The notes below the pieces were generated by a model. The model had not been told where the DNA came from, made no database searches, and saw only the letters and a list, made by a program, of their open reading frames with translations. A program made the translations under genes and the position numbers. Source: Nymphaea colorata (Eukaryota > Streptophyta > Magnoliopsida > Nymphaeales > Nymphaeaceae). From it: a stretch of DNA of 64,000 bases. Shown here one piece after another: positions 11,718-24,500 of the stretch (its first letter is position 1; the number at the start of each line of letters is the position of its first letter). The DNA is taken from NCBI RefSeq assembly GCF_008831285.2, contig NC_045138.2, positions 16,091,934 through 16,155,933 on the forward strand, in the 5' to 3' direction.

Positions 11718-13135
11718 GTGTCTTTTCTTTTGAAGGATTTACGAGTTTTTAGAGTGAAAACGGTGATTGCGAAAATAACAAAGAGGGCGAGAGAAAGTAG
11801 ATGAAAAAGAAAGAAAAAAAGTTTGATCTCTCTATCACTTTAGTCATGTAATGCAAAGTGGCAGACCAACAGAACTATACTACAGGTGACTTTAGCTAAA
11901 AAATGAATAGAAAATAACAATTATTTTCCAACTTTTGAAAAAAATAAAAGAAGTAAATATTATGTAGAAAGATGGTTGGTAGCTACTAAATACACATACC
12001 CTTCTTATGATTAAGTTCCAAACAAAAGGATCCTTCTCTATAGATCAAGTTCAATTGGGGAAGTTAAAATATCCCACATCCTTTTCTTGAAGGTTTCAAT
12101 TATTAGAGAATCAGATGAAGAAAGGAAGGCTGAATCTTATCTGTAAATTAATTTTTTTTCTCATATTTCAAGAATCCTCAGGCAACAGATAGACAAAAGT
12201 CACTTTGCTGACAAAGACGCCCAAAAGGAATGTTAGGTGAAAAGAGTTTCTGTGCATGTGCATGTACGTGTGCATGTGTATAGGACCTAGATTTCTTCGG
12301 ATATACTCTGAAGTCCAAAAACCAGCCCAATATTCATATATTTTCCACTTATAGATGAGATTTTATGAGAAAAAATGCTCCAACGTTGAGTGACTTCAAA
12401 ATCTCATATGTGGAATAAAAGAACCAATATTTCAAAGTACAAAATCTTTTGATATTTTCCACACACAAAGAACACAAATATCTTGTTAAAATTGCATTAC
12501 AACGTTATTTGGGATGAGGACTGAACCATATTTCGAAAGAATTATGAAGAAAAAAAAAAAAGAAAAAGCAAAATGAGACGTACCGGGTGGTGCTGGAGTT
12601 GAGCCGGCAGGGCTGGGGCTGCCGGAGTTTGGCTCGAAAATCTTAGCATCCGGAGAATTGGGTGCAATGTGCAAGATGTCTGCAACAAGGAAGAGGTTCA
12701 GTCACCAACAAGGAAGAGGTTTAGTCACACACTACGTACGTAACGAGCGAAAGGCCGCCGAGAAACGATGGCAGAGTGGTCGTCACCTAGGCATTCGGTG
12801 ATATTCGCCGGAATCTTGCAGAAGTCGGGGACGCGAAGGGCCAGCGTGGCGTTGAACTCGATGCCGAGCTGCGGGTTGTTGCGGTCCTTGATGAGAATGC
12901 AGAGGCATTTCCTGTTGGTGTCGAGCACATTCTGCATCCCTCCGCAGCAGTCCTGCGTTGGGACTTTTGCCTGCCCCTGCACATATGGCAGGCACGGCAA
13001 TAACGTCGTCAGCGGCGTCGTGCATTCTTTCTTGTCACTCTCTATGTCCGCCATTACCATCGATCCCATGAGCCACGGCAACGCCAATCCGAGCACCACC
13101 AAGCAGACCCATGCGTTGGAAGACATGGTGATCAA
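9442..13135 (-). CDS. LTPG: GPI-anchored non-specific lipid-transfer protein, YLS3/LTPG-like
   Basis: Three minus-strand exons: 12787-13135, 12584-12679 and 9442-9584. They give 195 residues plus stop, with phases matching at both junctions. Residues 1-29 are a signal peptide; an alternative start is Met4. The eight-cysteine motif is complete: Cys38, Cys48, Cys63-Cys64, Cys77-x-Cys79, Cys106, Cys115. Two N-glycosylation sites (NAT, NIT) follow the motif pattern of the family. Exon 2 gives the conserved SPDAKIFE block and a Pro/Ser-rich linker. Exon 3 gives a Gly/Ser stretch, then a hydrophobic tail LLLLMGWFLMSLSM, typical of a GPI-attachment signal. Family role: binding lipids at the outer plasma membrane and wall, for cuticle or suberin export. 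The 3-kb second intron is unusual. A model stopping after exon 1 or 2 would miss the anchor. Confidence 0.88.
9978..10021. repeat. (GA)n/(CT)n palindromic microsatellite
   Basis: A GA run is followed by the spacer CATCTT and then a CT run. The two arms are mutually complementary and can form a hairpin. Confidence 0.85.
11681..11717. repeat. (CA)n(TA)n microsatellite
   Basis: A compound run of CA followed by TA dinucleotides lies within LTPG intron 2. Confidence 0.9.
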
Positions 13136-16100
13136 ATCGGCTCTGCTGTTGTTAAAGAAAAGAAAGAAGCGGATGACAGGGGAGTTCTGCTACTCCGATA
13201 TAAATAGACGGAAGAAGAATGTAGAGATGCATCTGGTATGTGCAGGATGGGGCCGGCCATATGCGCGCATTAGTTATGACGGCCACCAATATTTATTCGT
13301 TCACTCATACATCACTGTCCTTGGTCTCCATCGCTGCTGACTTGGGCACATTTAATTCGTTTTTGAGATGAAGAATCAAAATCTGATGAATCAAATTGAT
13401 CAGGTTGGTACTGGTGATTGAATTTGATAATAAAATTGTGCCCTTCAATCTAAATTTTCAGCAATGAATAGCCAACTTAATAGAATAATTTCTGAACCAC
13501 TGGCGTATACGGTGAAGCCAAGTCCGGCTTGGCGCTTGACTGCGATGAACTGATGATGATTGCGATGTTCATGTGCAACGTTGAAGAGAAGGTAGCTAAT
13601 AAATAGGATCTGAAGCAAGATTATGAGATTTTTTAATGTTCTTATCTAACTCTAGTTTCGCGGCGAAGCTGGTTATGTTGTACAAATTTTTGTGCGCCGG
13701 TAGGGCTAATAGCAAAAATACCTCCAATTAATGAGAAAAGAAAACACTTTGTAAGGACAAAAAAGAAAGGGTGAAAAAGTGAAAACATTAAAAAAGACAT
13801 TCTTTTAAATCATTACTAAAATTTCCCACCTTTTCTTTCAGAATATATGGGTTGCGTACACCTAACAGTACACGCAACTCACTTGCCGGTTGAAAATATA
13901 AAAATTGCTATGTTTCCGGCAGTGCTTCAAATTAAGGCCAACATTTGCAGAGACAAATATCTTATGTTATCAAATTGTTGACCATTTTAAAGAACTGATG
14001 CGTGGTCAAACAATTTTGTTTGCATAATATGGATATTTTAGAGATGATTGTCTGTAGAAGACACTATTATGCCAAGAAAGAAACTTTTGCAAGCCATCAC
14101 ATCTTGATCATATAAGAACTTATGTCAACAATAACAACAACAACAACAGTAAAAAAGATGAATAAGATGAAGTGAGCTCGGCATCAATTTTGGCATTACT
14201 TTCACTCCACCTTTTTGGGGCTTGCCTTTGTTGTTTCATCTCGCGTTGGTTTTCTTACTTAATGTGCAGATCAGTTAAGATTGTCTTGTGTTCAAATGAT
14301 TGATCATCATAAAACAAGTATTAGATGGCAAGAAAAGGTTGTACACGGTGCCAAGTTGGAGACCAGTACTCTTTAAGTCAGAAGCAAAATCATTCAGTTT
14401 TTTGAGCTTTTCCGTGATATTTGTCTTCATAATGAGCTTGATACTCAAGCTTATCACCCGCGTGGTCATGATTATTACCACATTCAAATGTTAGACATTT
14501 CAGATTTGGAACCTATCTCTAATTTAGATGGAAAAAAATGTAATACCAAACACACATAATCACATACAATCAGATTAAGATTTGATAATGAAGAAAACTA
14601 AGCTAAAACGATGCTGTCTTTGTTGAGTCAAGCTACCTTGATCTGGATCTGGACCCCTTAGTGGCATATGCTCTAACAACTGATGCTCCAACATAGGCTC
14701 ATCTCATGCCTTTTCTTGCGTCGTATATGAAGATTCTCGATGGAAACGTTACATGGTAATGTCCAAACTTGATCCAGACTCTTCAACTTGACACTTTCAC
14801 AGTCATCAGTTTTTCATCACTCATGTAATCAATTCTGAATTTTAAGCTCTGAAATATGAACCAGGTTCTTGCAGATATTGTAAAGTTTGGCGACATGTGT
14901 CGCTTCATGACACAGCCATGTTTCATTCAAGAGACAGTGATGTGACTGGAACCTGCCCCCAGGAGTGCCTTAGCTTCTTGGTTAGATTGCATGTGGGATC
15001 TGGGAAATCTAGGAACACCAAATGCAAATGGCTTTTATTTCGAGTTGCCTAGAACAGGTTTCTGATCTTAGTTATAGAGTCATTCAAATTGAAAGATGCC
15101 ATGAGCTTGACATATGCTAAAGTGCGAGTACATTTGAGAAGCATTGTTGGTAGAAACGTGACTACTAAATCTTTAAATTTTTTCAAAAAAGAAAAGATTT
15201 TTCATTTTACAGATTATATTTTGTCTATTAAAGATTCCTAAATTTTAAGATATCGAGGGACTCCCTCGCGTAGATTTATTCCCAAGTTGTATCATGTATG
15301 TGGACGAAAGGGTGCACGCCACCATCATCCTGCTATTGTATGGTCCCCTTTCTCTCACCGGAAATTAAATAGATGTCGTAAGGGTGGGAGTGCCACTTTC
15401 AATTATTTATGTTCATCAATTAAAAACGATGAAGGTGGATGAGTGCTACTCTTTCCTACCTTCTTAGTTCACGGGCATTTGTTTTCTTGCTCTCTTGTCT
15501 CTTTGTTCTTATTTTGTTGCCTCAGACAAGCTGGGATTATCCAGATTCCTATTAAGTTCAATATTTGATAAGGTCTAAGCATTAGCATCACTAAGCATAA
15601 AGAATAGGAATCAGTCTCTTTGTGTTGAATGCAATCCTTTTATGACCAATTGCCGTGTTTGCTAGAAATGTGTGTACACATGCATACACACAGACGCCAC
15701 GGCAGCGACGGAGCCTTAAATGTAGATTAGCGGCGTGGTGCACTATACTCAGCTAGGACAGTTTTGTCTTGTTGGGGATAAATGCGGAAACTGAGGCCGA
15801 GGGCATGTGACGATTAAGGCATCAGGCTGGGAAAGAATGGGACACCTGCTCTGAAAGTCTTGATTCACATTTGCTTTGCCACAGATATGATTGCTATCAT
15901 CAAAAAAATGTTGAGAAGTTTCTGAATTTGGGTGGTTTGTCAAACATATGAGAATTTATCTGTGTGGAGAATCGAGTCTATAGTAGAACAATGGATTGGG
16001 GAACCATGTGATGAATCTTTCTCAAGTGGGAGTCATGTTGAAGGTTGGAATTCTTTGCAATTGTGTGAAAGAAAACTAGTCCTAGAATGATAGTGCAAAT

Positions 16101-17416
16101 GAACCATCTAGTGGCTATATAGACGGTTCATTCATAGTTTCTCCGTCAGAGGCAATGCCATGGTCCAACATGAATCATTGAAGAAGTGTGGGATTTTCAC
16201 TTATCATTTGATTGTAGTAACAATTAAGCGATGGATCAGCAGAGAAATGGGTAATCAGCAAAAAGATGGGGGCTCTTATTTTCAAAAGAGATCTTTTGTT
16301 GCAGAAGATCGATATCAAGAACTCAAACCACAGATCGAGATATCATGAAGCAATTAATGATAAGGGTTGTGAAAGAATGGGATTTAACTTAACGGGATTT
16401 AAGTTTCAACTTTTCGATTGAGCCGCAATTTATGCTTATGGGTTCATCCCAGGATGGGTCTGTAAGCAGAGTTGGCTAGATGAATTAGCATGCGGAGTCA
16501 AAAGATTGAATGATACAGCTCACAAGCGCGTCATACACCTGGCCCAGGAGTGCAGTGAGTAGGACCTTCAGGTTGAGGGAGACCAAATGGTTCAGTACAT
16601 GTGAGTGAACTCACGTTTAATCCGGTAGGATCCGCCTAATCCCAGCTTGTCGATATAAATGAACACAAGAAAACAATGTACAAGAGAAACAGGAAAGAAA
16701 TCCACATCAACCAGTTCACAGAATTCTTGTTTTTAAATGAATGTCTGCAAAGAAATGAAGGATCCTGTTTCCTTAGTCCTCATTATAACCTCGGGCGAGG
16801 TGCCCAGAAAGATATTCTTCTGAATTCCTTCTCCAAACAATGTTTTGACAGTTCCTCCGGATGCCACCTTGTATGTTTTGAGATGTGACTTTGGTGATAA
16901 CCAAATAAGGATCCCTACTGCTGTGCTTTTCCCGTCTAAACTGGATGATCTCAGCTAATGAGGGGCTGATCAGGGGAATACGGGCTGTAAGCGATACGAA
17001 CTCTTGAACAGGAGTTCTTTCCTGTTACTGTTCTTCATAAGTAGATAGAATACACGGGGAAAAGGGGCCAGCTATTAAAAGTTAGAAGAATCGACAGCTG
17101 CTCTCATGACTCATCTGCTCTAGATTTCTGCTTGAACTCATTCTGGGAAAGGCTATATGAGAATGGTAGGGGTAAAGCTGCAACAGCTCTCATTTAAGAC
17201 GTCTGTCCGTTCCCGCTACAATAGTGCTTCAGAAAGAGCCTCAACCGGATATCTGGATATCTGATTACTAATTTTGGGAGACAGGATTGAAGTCGATATC
17301 AAATGGAAACTTACAGAAATAGGGAATGGGTCCAACACCCTTCTCACTCTTTCCTTTTTTAGTCTTGATTTTTTCTTTTGCCAACCATCTTTTCGCTACC
17401 TTAAGATTGGTGGACA
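13136..17416. other. Intergenic, no gene recognised
   Basis: This 4.3-kb interval contains only short ORFs without family resemblance on either strand. The proximal part should hold the LTPG promoter and leader, because LTPG starts at 13135 on the minus strand; a TATA-like TATAAATAG lies at about 13200 on the plus strand as read, without a clear role. The segment from about 16,380 to 17,300 has a flatter base composition and few homopolymers compared with its flanks and is discussed as a finding. Confidence 0.5.
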
Positions 17417-17880
17417 CTAACGCCCTGTTTGGTTGGAGGGAAAGGGAGGGAAAGGAAGGGACGGAAAGGAAGGGAAAGGAAAGGGAAGGGAAGAGGAAAG
17501 GAAGGGAAAAGAATGGAATGGAAAGGAAAGGAAAGAGTGATTAAAAAACTTGTTTGGATAGAAAGGAAAGGAAAGGAAAGAAAAGACTAAAATCTTCTTC
17601 AGTTTTTCTTTTAGACGTGGGTCCTCATGGGTATTATGGGCAAAAAAAACTTTTCATCTTCCTTTCCTTTCCTTTCCCTCCCAATCCGTCCGATTTGGGA
17701 GGGATTGAATTTACACTAATCTATCCTTTCCTTTCCCTCCCTTTCCTTTCCCTCCCCTCGCAGCCAAACATACTTTGTCTCTTTCCCTCCCTTTCCCTCC
17801 TTTCTAATTAGCCAACCAAAACAAAAGAGGGATTGTTCAATCCCTCCCTTTCCTTCCCATTCCCTCCAACCAAACTTGAA
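17417..17880. mobile_element. Purine/pyrimidine-rich terminal-inverted-repeat element
   Basis: The left end TGTTTGGTTGGAGGGAA is mirrored at the right end by TTCCCTCCAACCAAAC. Between them, the left half is almost pure A/G (GGGAAAGGAAGG repeats, about 17437-17580). The right half is almost pure C/T (17660-17870). The whole can fold back on itself. No coding capacity is present, so this resembles a small non-autonomous inverted-repeat element expanded by simple-repeat growth. The target-site duplication is not clear. Confidence 0.6.
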
Positions 17881-18586
17881 AATCTTATACCATTTTAAGA
17901 CTGGTCCCTTCAAGCTCTTATTTTCTCGTTCTCACTTAATTTCCCTCTCCCTTCCCTTTTTTCTTTTGTTTTTACTTTTTATAACAATCGTCCCTAACAT
18001 AGGATCAATGAATCCTATAGAAGAAAAAATACATGAAAATACACCAACGCACGCATGTCTGCGAGAGAGAGAGAGATGGGGAGAATTGTAGACATGTCCG
18101 TATAGTCCCACTCTACCTGCTTACCAAAAGAGAGGAATGCCATAATGAATTTTCGGCTTATATCAAATTCTCTGCTTATTATATGCTCCACAGTACAGTA
18201 ATTTCAGTGAGATCTAAGAAAATGTAACTTAGGACAACTGATTTTGAAGATTTCACGAGTATAAAGTATAAATGTGAGCCTGGGATATTTGAGCCTGAGA
18301 TGTGCATAATGATACTAAATGCTTTGGTCTACCGCATTTAATCAAATAGTTATGTCGCAGGCAGACAACCATAATTACAGGTTCCGCAAACAGTGAACTG
18401 TGCATCGTTGGCATCAGGTGACCACAGAGGATTCCGAAAATTTGGAGAAAAAAATAAGGCGCTTCTCATATGGAACAATGAATATAATACAAGAAACTTC
18501 TCAACTGCAATACATTGGCTGGAATTTCATAATTTACATTATCAAATAATACAAGCCAAATCACTCACTCTCTCTCTCTCCCTCCC
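17881..18586. other. Intergenic, 3' flank of the HST gene
   Basis: This interval contains the expected 3' untranslated region and terminator of the minus-strand gene that stops at 18587. A (TC)n run lies at about 18568-18582 immediately past the stop codon. Nothing else was recognised. Confidence 0.5.
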
Positions 18587-21500
18587 CTACAAGAAAGGGA
18601 AGATAATATATTCAATGTAGAAGAGATTCCATATGAATCGATAGAACTTTGATATTGCTTCCTGCAGAGCATAAGTTCAAGACACGTTAGACAGGACAGC
18701 ACCAACAATAATGAACTCTCACTAAATCATATCTCATGCAGCTTTTAGTCACCTACTAAACGGAAGAGGCCTTGGACAGGCTATCATTCAATTGCTAGTT
18801 GCATGACTTCTAACATTTCATTTCCCCGTTTTTACTGCGTCAATATTGTTAGTATGATGGTCGACTTCTCTTCAACTTCCAAATTAAATTTAATTTTCTT
18901 AAGAAAAGTTTCAGTTAGGGCTAAAGGATTTGACTCCTGGCCACCACAAAATGGTTTGGCAGATCAGGAATAAAAATGATGCAGGTGAGAGTACAACTAG
19001 TTTCTTATTTCCACATTCTATATTGTGTTTGCATTAACTTACATACATGTTTATGCTTTTCTAGTTCATTTAGGATATTAATAAAGCACCTCTAATTGAA
19101 ATCAGAGAAAATGAAGCAAGGGTCATATCAGATATATTTCTCCAATACATGCATGAAGGTTAACAGATTGTTTGGAAATACTTCAATTTTTTCCTATTCC
19201 TTAAGCAATCTGATTTACTGCAAAAAAATTTATCAATCATTATGAATTTGGAGCATCTAAAAACTTTCTTGAGAAAACTGAATGCCAGGTTTACCTTTGT
19301 ATACTTTGACTGTTCCAGTAACCACGCCTGCCAGGGAAAAAAAGGAGGTGTAAAGAGATCAATAATATAACTAGTATACAGAACTAAAAGAAAGCACATC
19401 TGTCCATTCGTTACATCTCTAAACAGAAACCTTCAGCCAGGATATGGATAACAAGTTGATCTACTCATTCTAAGCCACTGGACACAAATAGCCATAACAA
19501 CGATGGATAGACATGATCATGGATATCTACAGAATGAAACATGTCACAAGTGACATGATGCTGAACGAGGTATTAATAGCTGCTCCCTAGAAAAGATCTG
19601 CAAGATTAACCCAAAATAGGGCTCTCATCTGCCAAAACTGAGATATGCTGGACATACCAACCACTTTTTGGAACTCAAAGACAAAGATCGCTGAATAACA
19701 AAATTTTGCAAAGATTCAGGTATATTTTCATCTGTTAATTTATACAACTAGTTTGTATCACATTAAAGTGGCAATAATGTAATATCTTTCTAATGATAAA
19801 AGTCAACAAGGCTTCAGGACGTGCTAGAATTTGCCGGCCAGATAGAAAATAGTTTTGGGATAAACTAATGTATGTTTAAAAGAAGAAAAACTAATCATAG
19901 ACAAAAGAGATCCTTCACAAACCTGAAAAGTCAAACTTGATGCCAAGATCAAATGTGCTACTATCATTAAATTCCTTCTGAAAACCTACAAAAATATGTG
20001 AACTTTTAGAAAGAAATATCTACAACAAAGCAGATAAAAAAAAGTAATATCCAACAATCAAGCAAAAAATCAAACATATAAACAAAATTGACAAAAGACA
20101 TGATTGGATAGACAGATGTCACAGATCAAAACATCTAGAGAACCATACACGTGGCATCAGAAAATTATAAAACAGTTTCTCCAACATGACTTCTTGGGCA
20201 TGCATTGAGGTTGCATTGTAAAGTGTTAAATGATGTTGATCTAAAGCAGTTAATAAGCAATGCCAGAGGAACCTACCTTTGGCCAAAGATCAGTCATGGA
20301 AATATATAAGAATGTAATGAGACACAATCAAATAGAAAAGAAAAATGCGGTCAATAAGTCCTTCTGAATGACACATTGTAAAATGCCAGCTCACCATGGG
20401 AAAATAAGATGCTGCAAGTACGGCTCCCACATAGTTTGCCAGCAAAAGGCCTGACCCAAGAAATGCAATGTTTCTAACACCAAGTTTGGTTGCTAAGGTT
20501 GATATCTGGAACCTGCAAGACATGATTTTCATGTGAAATATGACTGCTAACAAATTACTATGGTTTCTCTAATATTTTACAGAAAGCTTGCATTGTAATA
20601 CAAGCAGAAAAAGGAGCTTCCAACCAATAACAAAGTAATAGAAACCTCTCTGTCTCTCTCCCTCCCTCTGTGTGTGAGAACATAAAAGCCAGATTCCAAT
20701 ATGAGCACATTTTAACAAGGAAAGGACATGACATATGGGAAAGATGACAGAGGAAAATGAATTCAAGGCACAATAAGAAGTGTAAGACAGTAACTAAAGT
20801 GTGATTCCAGTTCAGATAACAGAGTATACAGATCAAAAGATCAAACTTCAGCTTAGCCATGAATTTCAAAAATATTGTGAATAGTTTTTATGGGTTTTGA
20901 CTTTTCAATTGTTTGCCGGTCACAATTGGCAGTGTAAAGACTGATCAGAGGCTATGTTACATAGGTACGGGTACGGGTGCCGGTACCAGTGCGGGTACGG
21001 GTACAGACCATTTTCAAAAAACTTGGGTGCGGGGGTACGGCCATACATATATATAAACAATAAAAAATACTTAGAAAATATGTATAAAAATAAAGAATAC
21101 ACATCAACATAAACAAATAAATAACACAGAAAATATATATCAACGGCTCTTGCAGCAGTGTGTTTAAGAATCCTATGAAAAACTTTAAACATATGGACAA
21201 CCAAGCAGCCCCCTAGTCAAATATGAACATCAATCGAATTTTCACATCCAAAGAATAAAATAAAAGTAAGGTGAAAAAAATTAAATCAAAGTAAAATTAA
21301 ACAGTTTGGATCTATAGGTACCCAAGTGTCAAAGTACCCATTTTGAGTACGGGTAATGTTATTCGTATCGTACGATACGCGTTCGTATCGTACGATATGC
21401 ATACGATGCACGATACGGCCGTGTATCGTATGTGTATCGCACGACACGGGCGATACACCCCTGTATCGCACGATACAGACAATACACTCCCGTATCGTAC

Positions 21501-24500
21501 AATACGGGGAAATTTTTAGAAAAGGGGCCCCGACGTCCCCTTTTTTGCGTCTTCTTGTATATACGCTCTTCTCTCTCTCTCTCTCTTTTCTTGTTTCTAA
21601 ACACTTTAAGAGACGTGAGAGGGAGAGATTTTCCTCATTTGCATCAAGTTTTGCCCGTGAGATAGCTTTCTTTCTCGTAGATGATAACTATGTCATGTTT
21701 TGACTTCTGAACTTATGAATTGTGATGTAATTGAATACTCTTCGGCTGCTTAGTATGTTATTTTGATTTTTGAATGTGTGATTTTTTATTTTGGAATGTC
21801 TTGTTCAAATTCATACTTCATAGTTCATACTTCATATACATGAATGATGAATGTTGCTTTAAATACATTTTTCTTGATTTTTTCTGTTTTTTTAGAATTT
21901 TTTTGATTTTTTGTATTTTTTATAATTTTTAAATATTTTTTACAAATTAAAAAATTAATTTGACGATACGTTACGATACGGCGTATAGGTCAGCCCGACC
22001 GATACACGATACGCCAGTGATAACATTGGGTACGGGTACGGCAACACGGGTACGTGAACCTTACTGAAGTATCCATGTGACTTAGATCAGATGGCCAATA
22101 TTCGAATACTCGAGAGTCGAGAGACTTCAAAACGTTTTGAAACTGCAAGGTTAATAGGAAACTGCAAGGTAATAGGAGATTCAGTCAGAGATGCCCAACT
22201 GTGGAAGACTAATGTGGAGAAGAAACATGAATATAGGTCCCATTCAATTCCACATCAGATCAAAGAACACTGGACACTCTATAGACTCAATATGAGAGAA
22301 TTTGGAACAAAGTTTATGAAATAAGTGAAAATATTTTTCCACATGCACCAATATAGAATAACACTTGTAAGCAACATGGATATCAATTTCAAAATTAGTC
22401 TTACTTGCGGTCTCCCTCCACATCTGGAAGGTCTTTAGTTATGGCGATGACCAATGCAAACACTGTCACGAAGATGGTAATGAAAAGAACAGCTGCACTG
22501 CAAGAATGGATTGCAAAATGGTCAACTTGCTATCAAGCTACTTGACTAAATTGAGCTAAACTTGAACTCATTATAGGACAGAAAGAAAGAAAAGAGCACA
22601 TTTCAGTTTTCGGGCAAATAGATTACCTCCATTCAAACTTCAGCCCTAAGGCTGCTCTTGTGGCATAATATACCCCAAAATTTAGAAGAAATCCACGAAC
22701 CTAAAAAAATCATTTCGTGGTCAAAATAACAAGTTAAAAAGGTTATGAATCACATTATTTCATGTTCAGCATATTATAAAGAAAGAATAGAAAAGCCTAA
22801 GGAAAAGGAGGTGCAATGGTGGATGATGTCTTTACATATCAACGTCTAGAATCACCACAAAAATCTACATCATTATTCACACACATGAAAGCATATATAC
22901 ATTTTTCTGTGTGTTAAATGCATTTTATAAGTCTAATACCTGCATGGACTTTGTAACTGTTGAGTGATCTACGATTTTATTGGCAAACAAAACTTATACA
23001 CCTTTTGTACAGGAATGATAAAAAATATAAACCTGTTCCGATAACTAATTTATAATTTAACAAATGTGTTTGACAAACACGAAGATAGACTTCGTTAACT
23101 ACAATACACCTGCTGTCTGTCCCTTTTACTTATTGTTTGTTTCCTTGTATATTTGAAGATGTGCAGTCAATAGTATAATTTTGATGCACATGTTCCATGA
23201 ACACCTATAAGCTCAACTAAACCATCAAATATGCACGTTAAAGTTTCAGAAAACATCAACACCTCAAAATGATGGCCTGGATGGTGATCCATGAGGTCAA
23301 ACCATATTTGGAGTTGGCTGCTATTTTTATGAAATTAACCACTTCTTTTTCTTTTGTATTCTTCAAAACAGAGACAAAGAGAGTCATTCAAGATTAATAT
23401 AACATCGCAACCATGGCATGTGCAGGAATCTGGTGTGGCCCAATGCATAAAACTAACACCATGCATTTGCTTTTGCAAAAACTCCAAACAAATAAAACTC
23501 TTCAACTGTGAAGTGCATGGCCAGGACACCAGATAGCACAAATATTGACATGATCCTTGTGGCCACATGATTGACACGTTTATTTCCCATTAGAGCTCCA
23601 AAACTGAACATGCCATACATTCTCTAAGTAGAGGCCTAAATCAAGTAACACTAAAAAAAGGCAAGTCCACAAAGAAGAGAAAGACAAAGGCAGCCTGTGA
23701 CTTACTGTAGCAATTATAAGAAATGCAGCAACTGGGAATTTCTTCAGTCTAAAAGGAGGAACAGAATAAATGGTACCCAGCAAGAGACCAAGAGTGTACA
23801 AGGCTGTGATGAAAGTTCCAAAATTTGATGAGACTATTGCAAGACCAGCTATGCCAAAACACAAGACCAGGATCCATGCAGACTGAACTGAAAGATCCCC
23901 AGCAGCTATAGGCAAATAAGGTTTGTTTACCCTAAAAAAACCAAGTAAAAATCGAAGTGTAAATAGTTGCAAATCAAGACGTGTACACAAGAACGGAGGG
24001 GGAGAAAGAGAGAGAGAGTTTTTTTTTTTTTGGTTACTTGAGAACTATGTGCATGCAACACTCGTACAAGACTAATACTGGTTCAAGATCCAGAGAATGA
24101 TAGTAAACGAGTGTGCTGTAAGATGCAGCAAGGTTTCCAAAAAGAATTGTAGATTGCCGAAAAATATATCACCGAGTAGCAAAAACTTTTACACCGTGGT
24201 ATCTTTACAAACACTTTCATGTCATGAGAAGGTTGTTGCAGCTGTATACTTCTGATGCATTAACCCAAAAGTCTGACAAGGAAAGTAGCATAGCGCTCTC
24301 ACTATGCCACGTACTTATCAATTCCGATATCATATATTTGGTTGATTCCCACTATGTAGCCGTTTCCACAGATAAGCGCAATTAGGCCAGAAATGGCTTT
24401 CAACAACAGCGACCAGTTTATCAGATGTTGATTCTCAAGCAAAGCCCTAGTCACCAAAGCTCTGGAAACAAGACGAAAGGTTAACTATCAACAATAAGAT

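Larger units (their letters stand above)
9805..12310. repeat. Diverged direct duplication within LTPG intron 2
   Basis: A block at about 9805-10660 recurs at about 11442-12310 in the same orientation. Shared landmarks are ATGCCTGGACAACTTGCAGT (9832 and 11460), GAAGGATTTAC (9895 and 11732), AGATGGTTGGTA (10191 and 11969), and CCCACATC followed by TCAGAGAATCAGAT-like text (10290 and 12073). The first landmark also has a third copy near 9737, so a ~98-bp piece is tandemly repeated at the left end. The copies differ by many substitutions and indels, so the duplication is old. Confidence 0.75.

Noticed and set aside
12768..13340. 190-codon plus-strand ORF over the LTPG exon
   Set aside because: It is the antisense of the lipid-transfer coding exon; the minus strand carries the eight-cysteine motif and consistent splicing.
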